Part shown: positions 25,501-36,800 of the stretch, piece by piece
Position numbering within the stretch: the first letter of the stretch is position 1
Layout of the letters: each line of letters starts with the position of its first letter
Source of the DNA: Ehretia macrophylla
Lineage: Eukaryota > Streptophyta > Magnoliopsida > Boraginales > Ehretiaceae
Length of the DNA: 64,000 nucleotides
Direction of reading: 5' to 3'
NCBI GenBank assembly: GCA_037974665.1
Contig: CM075768.1
Span: forward strand, 3,188,501 to 3,252,500
Notes under the pieces: generated by a model
What the model saw: the letters and a program-made list of their open reading frames with translations, nothing else
The model's database searches: none
Told to the model about the DNA's origin: nothing
Program-made: the position numbers and the translations under genes

Positions 25501-28420
25501 AGCATCTAATATAGAGTTTGATGCCAAGCAGAGGAAAAGCCTCTGGCCTAATGGTGGCGTTACACTGTTTGCTATCCACCCCCAGCCCTGTGTAAATCTT
25601 GTTGGAAGCATCGTGTGCTTATCTATCTGTCAATTGATGTCTCTGGCCAAAAAGTTCAGAGAGGCCAGGCTGTGAAGATGCATCAAGCTTTATGTCTATT
25701 TTCCGAAAGTCGTTTATGAATGTGGTTCCTTTTCTCTGACTTCAACTATCTTTTTAGCTTCATCCAATTCAATCATAGAAGTACAGAAAGTTCTGTCCAT
25801 GATTTGAAGATTGATATGGGTGATGCTTTCTGTGATGATCCTGACTCTCAAATATGAGGTAATGCCTATCAAGATTAATCCCAATGCTCCTTAGCCAGTA
25901 TGGCTTAAAAGTCTGAAATTATGGGACAAAACGGTGGGGGAAATGGAGGTAGGCTTCCAAAGGTGGTTGATAGGCTGATCAATCTGGTAATGGTAGTGGT
26001 GACTGATTCTAGGACTGAAGATTGGTTGAAGAATAGGGAGAGTTTTAGTTCACGTATATGAAAGTGGCAATGAGAAAGAATAGGTTGAGGAAGAAGTTGA
26101 GCAAATTGTTAATAAGAAACTGGTGGAGAACCATTAGCTACTTTTGACCTTGGTCCCAATTGGTTGATTTTCTAGCAGATGGATGGAGGAAATGAAAGCT
26201 TTTGACTGATTTGTACTTTTATTGATCTAAATAAGGAGGCGGCCATACACCTATGTGTGGCGCGCTGATCAAATTTGAGATCAGAAAAAGTAGTGCTGCT
26301 AAGGTATAACACATTTAGTTGGACAACTTTGAGAGAGGATTTATTTAATAAGGGTGAGGTGAGAGGATTTATTTAATAAGGGTGAGGTGAGAGTAATATC
26401 TGTATACAGGAGTAATCTGGAGGTGATTGGGATTGCAATGTTGGTGCAACACCCTACAGTGATGATTTTTGTATGCTTTTATTATTTCTTTGCCATAAAG
26501 AAAGCAAGTTCAATACTAAATGTTGAGGGAGAGGCAAGTTCCTGATATTAAACAGGACTTTCCTATAGACTATATAAAGAATGTCTAAAAATAAAAATAA
26601 AGAGTTCTAATTAAAGGAAACTAGGAAATTTCTTCCCTTCCATAAAGTCTAAATGATGGCAATGGGGACTGTTCGAATGACTTTTTTCTTGTGCTTGGAT
26701 GATTGGATCCCACTTCATGTACTAACTTCTTTATGAAAAGACTTAGAAGCAACCCATTGAAGCCCTGTGATATGAAAGGCCATCTCCCAAAAGGCCATCT
26801 CCCAAAGGTTTCTAGCCCAAGTGCATCTATGAAGTAGATGTTCCACCGATTCCATATCATTTTTACATAAAAAAACATCTATTGACCACAATTTGTCCTC
26901 TTTTTTGGAGATTGTCCAACATAAGAATCCTTTCGCAATCCGCCTCCCAAGCAAAGAATGCTACTCTTGTTGGAGCACAGGACTTCCAAATATCCTTCCA
27001 CGGGAAGGTCTCAAACATGTTAGGTTCAGTATCTCCAACAAGAGTTTTATAGAAAGATTTCACCGTGAATGTTCCCTTTTTAACCAAATTCCATCTCACT
27101 TTATCCTCATTTTCTTGACTAAGAGCACAATTATTCAAGCATCCAAAGAAATTAACAAACTCCTCCAGCTCCCAATCATTAGCCTCCCTAATAAAAGTCA
27201 CATCCCATCCAAAATTAGCATCCATCCCATACACACATGAGCTAATAGTAGCATTTTTCTCTCGAGCCTGTTAGAATATACACTTTTCCACATTGGAAAA
27301 TCAAAAAATCTAAAACCACCTTATAAGATCCTGGGTTACTCCACTTAGCACCAATTGGTTTTAAGATGGAATCTCAGATTCCTTAACATGGTATCAGAGT
27401 TGGGCCCTTAATCCAGTTTAATTCATTAGCGTGCGACCCATCTCAAATCAGGTCCACTTGTGTTTAGTCTTTCGCGTGTGTCATATTTCACGCATCTTCA
27501 ATCTTCCATGTGTGTCCTACATGTGTTCAATTTTCCACATGTGTTAATCAACCATGTGTATTCAATCTTCCAAGTGTGACCCGTCTCAAAATCAGGTCTA
27601 TGAGTGTTCAATTTTTCACGTGCGACCCCTCTCAAATTAGGTCACAAGTGAGGGGGAGTGTTAGAATATAACACTTGTTCCACATCGGAAAATCAGAAAC
27701 TCTAAGACCGCCTTATAAGATTCTGGGCTATTTTACTTAGCACCAATTAGTTTTAAGATAGAACCTCAGTTATCTTAACAGAGGCAAAAAAAAGAGATTA
27801 GGGAAAAGAGCCTTTATCGGGGTAGTAGGAGAAACATTCCATTTGTCTTTCCAATGCAAGGTCCTCTCCCTATTCATTACCCACATCAAAATAAATGTGA
27901 TTTAATAAAGGAGTTTCATCCTTTAGCAATGTTCTTCCAAAAACCGACTTTGTGAGATATTCTTCTCTCACCCGACATTCGACCATTGTGAGTCTCCCCA
28001 AACTTCGTCACAATCGCATCCTTCCAAAAGCTCTCCCTCTCCGTCATAAATCTCCACAAACACTTTCCAAGAAGGGCTTTGTTAAAAATAAGAAGTGACT
28101 TGATACCACGCCCACCCTTGTCAATTGGTTGTTTGACTACCCCCACATAACAAGATGATTTTTAAACTCACCTAAATATCTAATCCTCTTTGAGGTTGTT
28201 GATTAGTACTGTCTGCCTTTAGTTGGTTTCCTCATGTTTGCTGATTTGCTGTCTGTTTGTTGTAATTTAATTCAGTGTTGTGCATGGTTTCGCATGCAGT
28301 TGGTGCTCTATAAGTAAAATTCGGATTATAAATAGGCGAACATTTAATACACACAACAAAACTGCAGAAAGAATTCAAAGGAAATGGAAGCACCATTGGA
28401 AAAGTTGTCCCCAAAATTTG

Positions 28421-28451
<31 letters not shown>

Positions 28452-31400
28452 GGAAAACACAGAAAAGAAAAGATTACAACTTTTCTCGTCACAAGTTTAG
28501 AAAGTAAAAAAAAAAAAGGAAAGGGAGAAAACAGTTGGCATCTACAACCTATTGATTGTGGTAAAATCATAATTTATTTTATAGAACAATATTTCATAAT
28601 TTCAAGCTATTTGGAAAAGGTTAATATATAGTCTTTTGCATTTTATTTTCTTAAAGCAGGAAGCATGATTTAGATAATTAGCATTTGAGGGGGGAACTTA
28701 TAAGCTCACATGATTCCAATCCACTAAAAACTATATTGCATCCTTTTCTAGTAAAATCAACTATTTTTTGTAATAATGCCACATACATGAATTAAATGAA
28801 TGTTGTGTTCTGGAATTTCTGGAGTCAATGAGTTTTTAATGGTTAATATCCTCATTCAAACAGCTCAATGTAGCTGGTTAATGTGGGTGGTGGAGTAAGC
28901 AAAATGACCGAAATGCCCTTCTATGTAGAACCCGCAATCAATACTAGATCTTATCCTTGTACTATCAACCTTTCTTGATTACCTCTATTCTTTGTGCCTC
29001 TAATCCTCCAATAATCATCATCTAGATATTATTCTTTTGATCCAGGGAGCGACCCACAAGTTCAATATCTAAATATAGTCCTGATTGACTATATTACGAA
29101 GTACTTAGGTTTAGATGATAGAATGTCACAAAGGGGTATAACCCACCAATTAAGATGGCATAGAACGTCTGGACACATATGCATGTGTCAACTAGTCATG
29201 TCCATGTATCTAAAACACAGAGCTCTTGACTCATATAAGATCTCACCCATAGTGAATCAAAACATATGTCCTTGAGTTCATTGGTCATCCACATATGCTA
29301 AAGAACTAGAGCATTGGTCTCTTAGTAGCTTGAGATGTTTTTGATCTCTTCTGAGCGATAGTACTTGTATAGATATCACATCTACCATGGTCCAGCTCAA
29401 TGCACTCTCATGCACTAATGAGAAAAGTCCAGAAAGTCCCTCCAGTGACCAAGGTAGGTCAGGAGACTCTCTCATTATAACCTTCCATAGTGAAGTGCCC
29501 AACTTCACTATACGGTTATGAACCTATAGTTTAGATTCAAGCCTCATGGCATATACCTTCTATGCGGATCATCACGCACCTATGTCATTTACTCAAATCA
29601 AGGAGCCTTAGCATGCATATATAGAAAAAATATAATGAGAGTATAGAGATGCTCATGTAAGATGCACTGATTATTAATTGTTATAATGTCCCTTCACTAA
29701 GATGTCTTAGTGCTAGTGGTCTTTAGCGCATATTTTTTCATTTTCCCTTCTATCTCTTTCTCTTTCTCCCGCTCAATTGAAAGCCTTATAACGCTAAAGG
29801 TGCACCCTTCCACTAGAGATTGATCTTTATGCTCTTTGTAGCTTCCAATCTGCAATTTTTTTATCTTTCTTTCACTTTGAATCACCATGTCATATTCGTT
29901 TTCCATTTTCATCTTGCTAAAGAATATGGGATTCCGTATTAAAACTAATTGGTATTACATAAAGTAGCCCAAGACCATTATAGTTTAGTATCGTAGTAGT
30001 AGGGTTTTATAGATCCACAATTAATCCTTTGACTCTTACTTTCTTTAATATATCCTCCTTTCTTTTCTTAGTTGGGCTGACTTGTACAAATGTCTTGTTG
30101 ACATTGATGATTTTTATTGATCGAAATGGTAGTTGGTTAAAGTAGTGCCAGGAAAGCCATAGGGCCTCCTTTCTCATTAGATCTTGTTTACAAGCTTTAG
30201 GTTGTAGGTTGAATCATTCCTCCGCCCGATTGAGACATGGTAGATGCGAATAATTATGTATGCAACTTTGATAACAAAGAATTATTTTGTATATGCAGGA
30301 TAATAATCCATATTTACTTTTAGCTAGTCATGCAATTGCCTGCCTGATTGTGGAAGATACTACTATCTCCTTCGAATCCTTGAACCCCTCTTGGTGAATT
30401 AAGTTCGCGCTTCAATTAAACTGTCTGCTTCGAGTCGAGGTAGAACTGATCGAACAGGTGCAAAAGGCTTGCACTCCTATAGGGCACATCCCGAGGGGAA
30501 AGATCCTTCCATGATTGACTGAGAGCGGGCAAATATTGTATGATAAAGCACTCTCTCTCCTTTCTTTCCTTGGCTCGTTTGCTTCTTTCTCTCCTCATTC
30601 GCACAATACGAAATTTTGTTCCTCGGCCACTGGATAAGGGGAGGAACTATACGCATGGACAAGGAGAAGGTCCGTGCTATCACTGAGTGGCAGGCCCCGA
30701 CCAAGGTAAAGGAGCTTCAATCATTCTTTGGGCTTGCCAATTATTACCGCCCTTTATGCACACTCCTCCATGTGAAATATTCATCTTCATTGGAGCTTTT
30801 TGGTAGTAGTCGTGACCAACAGCCATCAGCTGTCGGCTCGTTGGTAAGGTGAGACCTTCAAGCCTGATTTCTGGATCGGAATCCGTAGTTTCGGGTGAAA
30901 CGGGAAAAGTGGCTTACGATTCGTGAGAAGGACCCTCTCAAGACTGCCTTACCTGCCCGAGCTAGTCTCCTTTGTTGATGAATCTCTTGTATCGTCGGCT
31001 TCCGCCGATTCGTATGTTCATTTTTATCCCCCTGTTCATTTGGGTGCCTCTGTTCAAGATGCCTTACACATGACGAGATCAAAAGCTTGCTAAACGCGTG
31101 TTAAAAGCTATCACCCCTATTAAGTTTGTCGCTTGTTTCGGAATGCACGACTTCCTATGCTCTAAACTCATATATGGATTGGCTTTCTTCTTTGTTATAT
31201 AATAAGAGGTGCACGGAGTCCAAGTAAAGAATTTTTGGACTTCATATCAGCCGGTCATAGGCGGCCACTCTCTCTCTTTACTTTTTTTTCATTTAGTTAG
31301 GCGTGGTAAAGGATCTACACATTGGAGTCGTGACCTTCTGCAGTATATCACCAGCATGGTAGTTTATCAGACAAATATTTAATTCTTATTCCTGAAAACA

Positions 31401-31623
31401 TTTTCCGTTTATGTGCTTCATCTTTATGTAAACATTTCTATTATGTCTAACTGCATCTTCATAAGCTGGTGGTCTATATGATTTTATGAGTAGTTTGAAA
31501 TGAGAGCAATGTTGCATTTGCAGGTGCTATACTGTTGCATATCTTGAAGACAGAAAGTATTCAACCTTAGCCCCATTCGGTGGCTTTGCATTTATTGCTG
31601 CTTGGGGTAGCTTACTGTTGTAG
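22563..31623 (+). CDS. TMEM256: TMEM256 homolog (DUF423 family) small membrane protein
   Basis: Five exons give a 111-residue protein: 22563-22602, 22710-22780, 22937-23017, 23139-23182 and 31524-31623 (stop TAG). All introns are GT-AG and all phases join. Recognisable parts are MDPRMWHRVAALSG, GTYGAHAFKPKNPSYKE, VWQTASLYHLVHTAALLAAP, FGGLLTAGILAFSGT and FSTLAPFGGFAFIAAW-like STLAPFGGFAFIAAWGSLLL. This matches the plant homologues of transmembrane protein 256, short proteins of about 110 residues with several hydrophobic segments; the biochemical role is unknown. The start is chosen because the first Met opens the family's conserved N-terminus. The last intron is 8341 bp and contains LINE, TRIM, LTR-like and possibly organellar DNA. 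The coding sequence is intact. Confidence 0.9.
23449..23785 (+). mobile_element. Possible decayed TRIM retrotransposon
   Basis: In the last TMEM256 intron. A segment ending ATGAGTTAGTCGCTTAACA is followed at once by TGGTATTAGAGCT, a near-match to the initiator-Met tRNA primer-binding site. A related segment (GATAAAACCATTTCTAATAG, then TTTTTGATGGGGTGG) recurs at about 23732. This is the layout of a miniature LTR element without genes. The repeats are diverged and the ends are approximate. Confidence 0.35.
23786..26599. other. Intron 4 sequence, mostly unassigned
   Basis: Within the last TMEM256 intron. No clear gene. A short plus-strand piece near 24520-24590 (GGSLSISVSESSQGFIWKR) faintly recalls domains found in plant LINE-associated ORFs, but the match is too weak to call. 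A perfect 28-base tandem duplication lies at 26333-26388 (unit GAGAGGATTTATTTAATAAG plus GGTGAGGT). Confidence 0.35.
26600..28150 (-). pseudogene. LINE ORF2 3' part (RT zinc-binding domain)
   Basis: Non-LTR retrotransposon remnant on the minus strand, inside the TMEM256 intron. From high to low coordinate: KGGRGIKSLLIFNKALLGKC and LWRFMTERESFWKDAIVTKF (27916-28146), the end of the RT. Then a zinc-binding RT domain at 26863-27234 with RWNLVKKGTFTVKSFYKTL, FPWKDIWKSCAPTRVAFFAW and ESVEHLLHRCTWARNLWEM. A TRIM element (27269-27780) interrupts it. A 16-base slip duplication repeats WEMAF near 26780. LINEs move by target-primed reverse transcription; this copy is 5'-truncated and broken. Confidence 0.85.
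27269..27780 (+). mobile_element. TRIM retrotransposon, 512 bp, complete
   Basis: Terminal-repeat retrotransposon in miniature. The 5' LTR is 27269-27388 (120 bp, TGTTAGAATATACAC...CTTAACA). The primer-binding site TGGTATCAGAGTTGGG starts at 27389 (initiator Met tRNA). The internal region has no ORF. The polypurine tract GTGAGGGGGAG is at 27648-27658, and the 3' LTR at 27659-27780 (122 bp, TGTTAGAATATAACAC...CTTAACA). The LTRs share a CCACAT(C/T)GGAAAATCA box, common in plant TRIMs. Flanks GAGCC and GAGGC are a 5-bp target duplication with one mismatch. It splits a LINE ORF. Orientation is set by PBS and PPT. Confidence 0.9.
28151..28939. other. Intron sequence with poly-A tract
   Basis: Unassigned part of the last TMEM256 intron. 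It contains a run of 23 A at about 28421-28443 after AAGTTGTCCCCAAAATTTG, and a second A run near 28507. The first could be the tail of a retroposed sequence, but I recognise no SINE or processed gene in front of it. Confidence 0.35.
28940..29720 (-). mobile_element. Possible copia LTR fragment
   Basis: Minus-strand sequence with wording like the copia LTRs elsewhere in the window, for example a CACTATACGGTTATGAACCT block (29503-29522 on the plus strand) resembling GCTATACGGTTATGAATCT-type blocks in the other LTRs. No TG/CA ends, polypurine tract or primer site could be fixed, so the call rests on resemblance only. Confidence 0.35.
30350..31340. other. GC-richer block, possible organellar insertion with gypsy RT piece
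   Basis: About 1 kb inside the TMEM256 intron is clearly less AT-rich than its surroundings and reads like plant mitochondrial intergenic DNA (for example GGGCACATCCCGAGGGGAAA, 30482-30501). On the plus strand, 30616-30765 encodes a gypsy RT fragment (MDKEKVRAITEWQAPTKVKE, then LQSFFGLANYYRP). Plant mitochondrial genomes are known to hold such retroelement scraps. The mitochondrial origin is inference from composition and style; no mitochondrial gene was recognised. Confidence 0.35.
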
Positions 31624-32162
31624 GAAGCGCAACGTTGAGTTCCAAATGCGTATAGATTTTGGATGATCTGTACGGAGAGAGTTCAGCTTGGCTTGGAGAA
31701 ACATTTCTTGAAATAGTTGTCATGGTGAGTCTGGATATATGGAGTTGTTCCAAGGTGAATGTTCTTTTTCAGTCTTTAATTATTAGTTTCTGTTGCTAAA
31801 TTGGAGTTTATTATGTATACATACTCTTTTATTTTGAAAGGACAAAAGGGCATTGTGAATTTGTTGTGATATTTACCCTTCTTGTTGTTTTCCCCTGATT
31901 ATGTTGTTCTCTTCAGTGTATTGTTAAGTTACCAAATTGCAAAAATCAACAAGAGCATTTTGTGTGAAACAGAAAACATAAAAATGATGTCAACTAATCA
32001 TTTTATGAAACACAACAAGTTCAATTGGTTGGCAAACACTTGCAAGATGATTATCTCATCATGTATGGCTAGTGAAAAAGGGAAAAATCATTCAATGAAT
32101 GGATCATGTTTATGACACAAAGACTTATCTTCAACTTCCACTTCAACTCGTTATCTTTTGAA
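31624..32162. other. Intergenic, convergent gene ends
   Basis: Region between the stop codon of the TMEM256 gene (+) and the stop codon of the X8-domain gene (-). It should hold both 3' untranslated regions. The 77-codon frame at 31882-32115 shows no family resemblance and is taken as chance. Confidence 0.5.
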
Positions 32163-32842
32163 TCATGGAAAGTACTCGTAATGGCAAGAATTATAACCTG
32201 TGGACAAAGATATGAATAATTATAATCAACCAAGTGGAAAATTCCATGAGGGGAGCCCCAACATGAATGACTGATGAAACAACTAAAAGTTTGATATTTA
32301 GAGCATAGATAAGTGTGTTTACTGGGATCAAGTTCAGTAGTAATGGCAGCACCATTGAAGAAACAGCTTCCACCTTTGTGCTTATATTTTTGATAGTAAT
32401 TGTTGAAGGCATATGAAGCATGGTATCTCACTGTGTTTGGATAATAGCAAGGCTGCTTCAATTGAATCTTGCTACAATCTGCACCTCCTTTTCCACACGC
32501 CCAATCTAAAGGCCATTTGCAGCTCATTGTCTGGTGTCTGCTCATCAGCAATGCACCATTGCTCATATTGCCCCTCTTAACAAAGAGAACAACGTCAATA
32601 GAGAGAAGATATTGAACTAGTAGTGAAAAGACATAAAAACTGTTTTTTAACAACTCAAATTGGGGAAAGGTATCACTATTTTTAAGACGTATACAAAGAT
32701 AATAACACGCGTCACTAAAAAGAAATACTGTCGTTTCTAATAAATTTTCGTCAAACAGGAATCAGTTACCTGAATTTTGTGAGAGAATTATGAGAAGCAG
32801 CAGAGGCAGAAAAAACTTGTGCCCAATTGTTAACATACTCAT
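32163..32842 (-). pseudogene. Small secreted X8-domain (CBM43) protein gene with one-base frameshift
   Basis: Three exons on the minus strand: 32842-32770, 32575-32323 and 32197-32163. Exon 1 encodes a signal peptide (MSMLTIGHKFFLPLLLLIIL) ending in a GT donor. Exon 2 carries the X8 domain: [17 protein letters not shown], then [42 protein letters not shown] and ITTELDP. Exon 3 completes it with NSCHYEYFP and a TGA stop. The conserved Cys, W and YYQ positions of X8 (callose/beta-1,3-glucan binding) are present. One extra base in the A run 32508-32510 shifts the frame between LQMA and LDW; without it the product would be about 119 residues with no obvious GPI-anchor tail. Everything else is intact, so this is either a very recent pseudogene or a sequence error. 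Confidence 0.85.
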
Positions 32843-33326
32843 TTTGCTTGTTATCTCTTGGGTAGAAGAAAGTTGGGCTGCACAAACACACTCTCAAATC
32901 TTCAAACAATTGGCCGTATGTATATATATATATATTATATATAATCTCAATGTCAAGGCTGTCTTCACTCCATCTTTGAAATTTCACACTTTTCTATAAT
33001 TCTGTTAATACCTTTCTCTTTATCTTTTACAAGTAAAGTTTCTTTTGCCAATGGTGAGGAGTAATTCGTTATTGGGCTCCACCCAAGCCACTCACTATAT
33101 TTTACTTAACTTCTGACACTTGAAAATCTTATTTTAAACATGAACCAAAAAAAAGTAAGAGAATCTTTTACTAAACAGTAATATATAAAGATGACGAGAC
33201 ATTTATATAGTTAAGAATCACTTATAGTTGGAATTAGAATTGTCTTTAAAAAATTAGTAAACATTCCCCTTTATATTTCTCCCATGGACGTAGGTGCGAT
33301 AAATGTGGGAAATACATCCTCATTTT

Positions 33327-33735
33327 TTAAAGGAAAAATATTATTTGTTCAAAATTTCAAATTTATTATTTTTATTGTTCAAAATTAATCAATTTAATCC
33401 TTATTATTTTTAAAAAAAAATTCATATTCATCTCTATTATTTAAAATTAACCAATTCAAACCCTATTATTTCATTAAAAAAAAATTCAATTTAATCCTCA
33501 AATAGAAACATGTGCAGGGAATAAATTAATTTTTTTTTAAAAAAAAATAATAATAGAGACTAAATTGATTTTTAAAAAAATAATAAAGACTAAATTAACT
33601 AATTTTGAAAGAATAGGAGTTAATTTAATTTTTTTTGAGAAATAATAAAGATTAATAAGTTGAGTAATTTTGAACAATAAGAACAAATTTGAAATTTTGT
33701 GTAACCATTTGTGTAATTTTCCCTTTTTAAAAAGC
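33327..33735. repeat. AT-rich foldback (MITE-like) element
   Basis: Two imperfect inverted arms of about 180 bp each. The left arm from about 33327 (TTTTTAAAGGAAAAATATTA, later GTTCAAAATTTCAAATTTAT) pairs with the reverse complement of the right arm ending near 33735 (TTAAAAAGGGAAAATTACAC, AAAATTTCAAATTTGTTC). The centre is near 33525. No protein. Resembles plant foldback MITEs; target duplication not resolved. It lies between the X8 gene and the 3' end of ADA2. Confidence 0.6.
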
Positions 33736-33851
33736 TCTTGCATAATTCCATGGAAGTTTTTACGCTAAAAGAAAACAATAATAAAAGTAAGTTGGTTGGT
33801 TGGTTGGTAGGTAGGTATATTACTAACTCTGTTTGAATTCAGTAATTCTAA

Positions 33852-36800
33852 TTAGGAGGTATCTGTGAGGCTTGAGTAATCAATAATCCCCTTCTTCACA
33901 AGCATATCATAAACTTTATCCACCTTGTTTGGATCAACATTGAAGAGGAGGCGTTGAGCGTCAGCTTTCTTTGTGATGTTTCCGCTTAAAATTCCCATCG
34001 ACAACGTCTGCAGCATGCCCAGATAATGGGTTGGTAGGATTTTCATCTCACCACATACTTGTCTCTCCTGCGCCGAGAGATTCAGTTGAAGATATCAATC
34101 AATCAATCAGTAGTGCATTCAAATGTTTGTTTGGGAAAGAAAGGAGTAACCAATTCAAGGAAACTCTTTTTATCTTACAGATTCAGATAGTAAATCAGCA
34201 CCCACAAGTCCGGTGACATCCCAATTATCCGCACCAAGTCTCATATTTGTTGACGGATTGTCCTTCCCCCGAGGACTACTGCTGTCGAATTCACCTTTCA
34301 AATTATTTGCTCTTTGCAAAGATTTCCCACCAGAACCAGCCGGACTACTCTCCTTCACTTTCTGAGCATCTTCTTCAGCTTCACTCTTTTTCCTCTCTTC
34401 AATATATCTTTCAGCCTCGGCAGAAGTGCGGCACCCAGCACCTCGAGCATCCTGGACAAGATAAGAGAGCACATTTATTTCCTCCATGCTCACAATGAAT
34501 GGTATTTCTAATCACTTGTCATCAGGCAGTAGTCTCTAAGTATAACGACAGAAATTTAATATATATATATATATATGTATATTTATTATTATTATTAGTT
34601 GACTGTTCTCATGTTCGGAAAATGAAATGCTTCATAGCCAGGTCATATGGATATAAACACGGTTGACATCCCCCAAATCTACAAAGATACTGTAAGAGGC
34701 AACAAGTCTATCAATTAACGTTTTCATTAGCAAATGCTTTGATGTCTCATCAAATCACTTCCAACAGAATTTCTTGGAGAAGATTAGAGACCACATTTAT
34801 TTCCTCCATGCTGACAATAGTAATTATCCTGATTGACTCAAGTTGTCATCAGGTAGTAATCTGTTACAGACGAACCAATTCTAACTTCATACTCTACGCT
34901 TTCTCAATTACTCAAGAATTTATTTTCTACTTTCTTGGTCAGAGAAATGATAAAGCCGGGAGTTAAACTATTATTCGAAAATTTTGTTTTGGCTGGATTG
35001 TTCAGTTCTTATAAGACAACCAAGTTGGCAGGTTAAATGCATCTTGCCCTAGTTTTTTCTCTACCAAGAACCAAATGATTTAATTTACAAGGTTAGAACA
35101 AGTTCAAATCTTTACATAACATTGAAAGAAAGTAAAGTGCCGTATGGAGTCGGGGGAACATCTACTTATTAGATGCACTTGGGGTAGAAGCCTTTGGGAG
35201 ATGTCGTTCGGAATCACGGGAGTTCAATGGGTTGCTTCGAAGTCCTTCTGTGAAGAAATTAAAACTTGGAGTGGGATCTATTCATCCTATAATAAGAAAA
35301 AGGTCATTCGAACAGTCCCATGGCAATCATTTGGAATGTACGGAAGGAACGAAATCGAAGGGCCTTTGAAGGGGAGGAATCAACTCTTGCATACTTTAAA
35401 AAAGCATTGCATAAATTATTTGTGTTTTTGGACCAAAGGATCTTATAAGATTGATATTGATTGTATCCTAGAATGTGTAGATAACTTACGCTGTTGATAT
35501 AAATAGCTTTGGGTTGCACCCTCTTGCTGCATTATTAATAAAATCATTCATTTCTCAAAAAAAAAAAAGAAGTGGGTAAAACCTGAAGATCTTGTATTCT
35601 TTTCAAAATGCAGTGTTCTTCAATCAGACTCCTCAGCAATTCCACATGCTCTTCCCTCGTATGAAATCGCATTAACACTCTGTAGCGATGACATATCTCC
35701 TTTTCTTCCTTGGAAAGGTCCTTCTCAAAAGGGTCAGGGTACAGTAAATTTCTTTCTAATATAAAGTCCTTCCTTCGCTTCCTCTCGTCAAGTCTGCAAA
35801 ACATACCAATAGATGGATAAACTTGATGCACGAAAGTATTGATAGCATCTGGTAAATCAGACGGAAACCAGAGTCAATTATGCTAATGACAAAAGTTGAG
35901 GTACTTTTTCGAATTAAGAATATTTCAGGTATTATTAAAGTTTATCCTTTTGTATACATATCCACTAATTTAGTGACATATCACATTATACATATAAACA
36001 TACAAACCAACCCAGTCCTGTTTATGACAGTAAAAAATGGGACATATTATTTTATTTTTTTTGTATTATACAAAAAAAAAAAGTTTATACTTTTGTATAC
36101 ATATCCACTAATTTAGGACGTATTTTTTTTTTTTTGCAGGACGTATTATTTGACCATACAGAATCCTAAAGTTCATCGGGTACCTAATTAGACATTATAA
36201 AAACACTTCTACTTGACCCTATTATTTTACTGCAGATTTCCTGCAATATCACAAGATTGCAAAGATAACCTTGACATCCAAAAATTAATCAAACACCAAT
36301 AAGCCTGAAAACAGATCATACTAAGCACTCCTTTATTAACCAAGGACATTTTGCAATAGACCACAAAGACTTTCTTTGTAATTGAACCCGTGCTCTTCAC
36401 TTTGGGCTTCCAAATCCCATGACTTGTGTTCAGCCAATCAATAGCTATGTCATCACAGTGTCTGACATGTTATACAAATATTAATATTCACCCAAAATTC
36501 GAAAAATAGCTTTCACACTACAACTAACTTGAAGATGATGAAATGGTACACAAGTAGAGATCCCTTCTTGTGAAACTCATAAAATAATAAATACTTGAAA
36601 GTAGGGCACATTCTTCTCTGCTTACAAACTGAGGGTGGTGTACATATCCACCTCCATTTGCATCACATATAGGGAAGGGAGATGGTAGAGATTTGGTAGT
36701 CCCATGGGAGCAGCATTCTTGTACCATATACAAGTGCTGAATGCATAATTCTAAAAGGAGAACAGAGAGAGAAACATAGAGAGAGTTTGAGAGTGAATGG

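Noticed and set aside
28232..28570. Phe/Lys-rich frames on both strands
   Set aside because: They are products of A/T homopolymer tracts in the TMEM256 intron.
32069..32653. 194-codon frame as a single-exon protein
   Set aside because: Only its middle matches an X8 domain; the real gene uses exons at 32842-32770, 32575-32323 and 32197-32163, and the rest of the frame is intron or downstream sequence.
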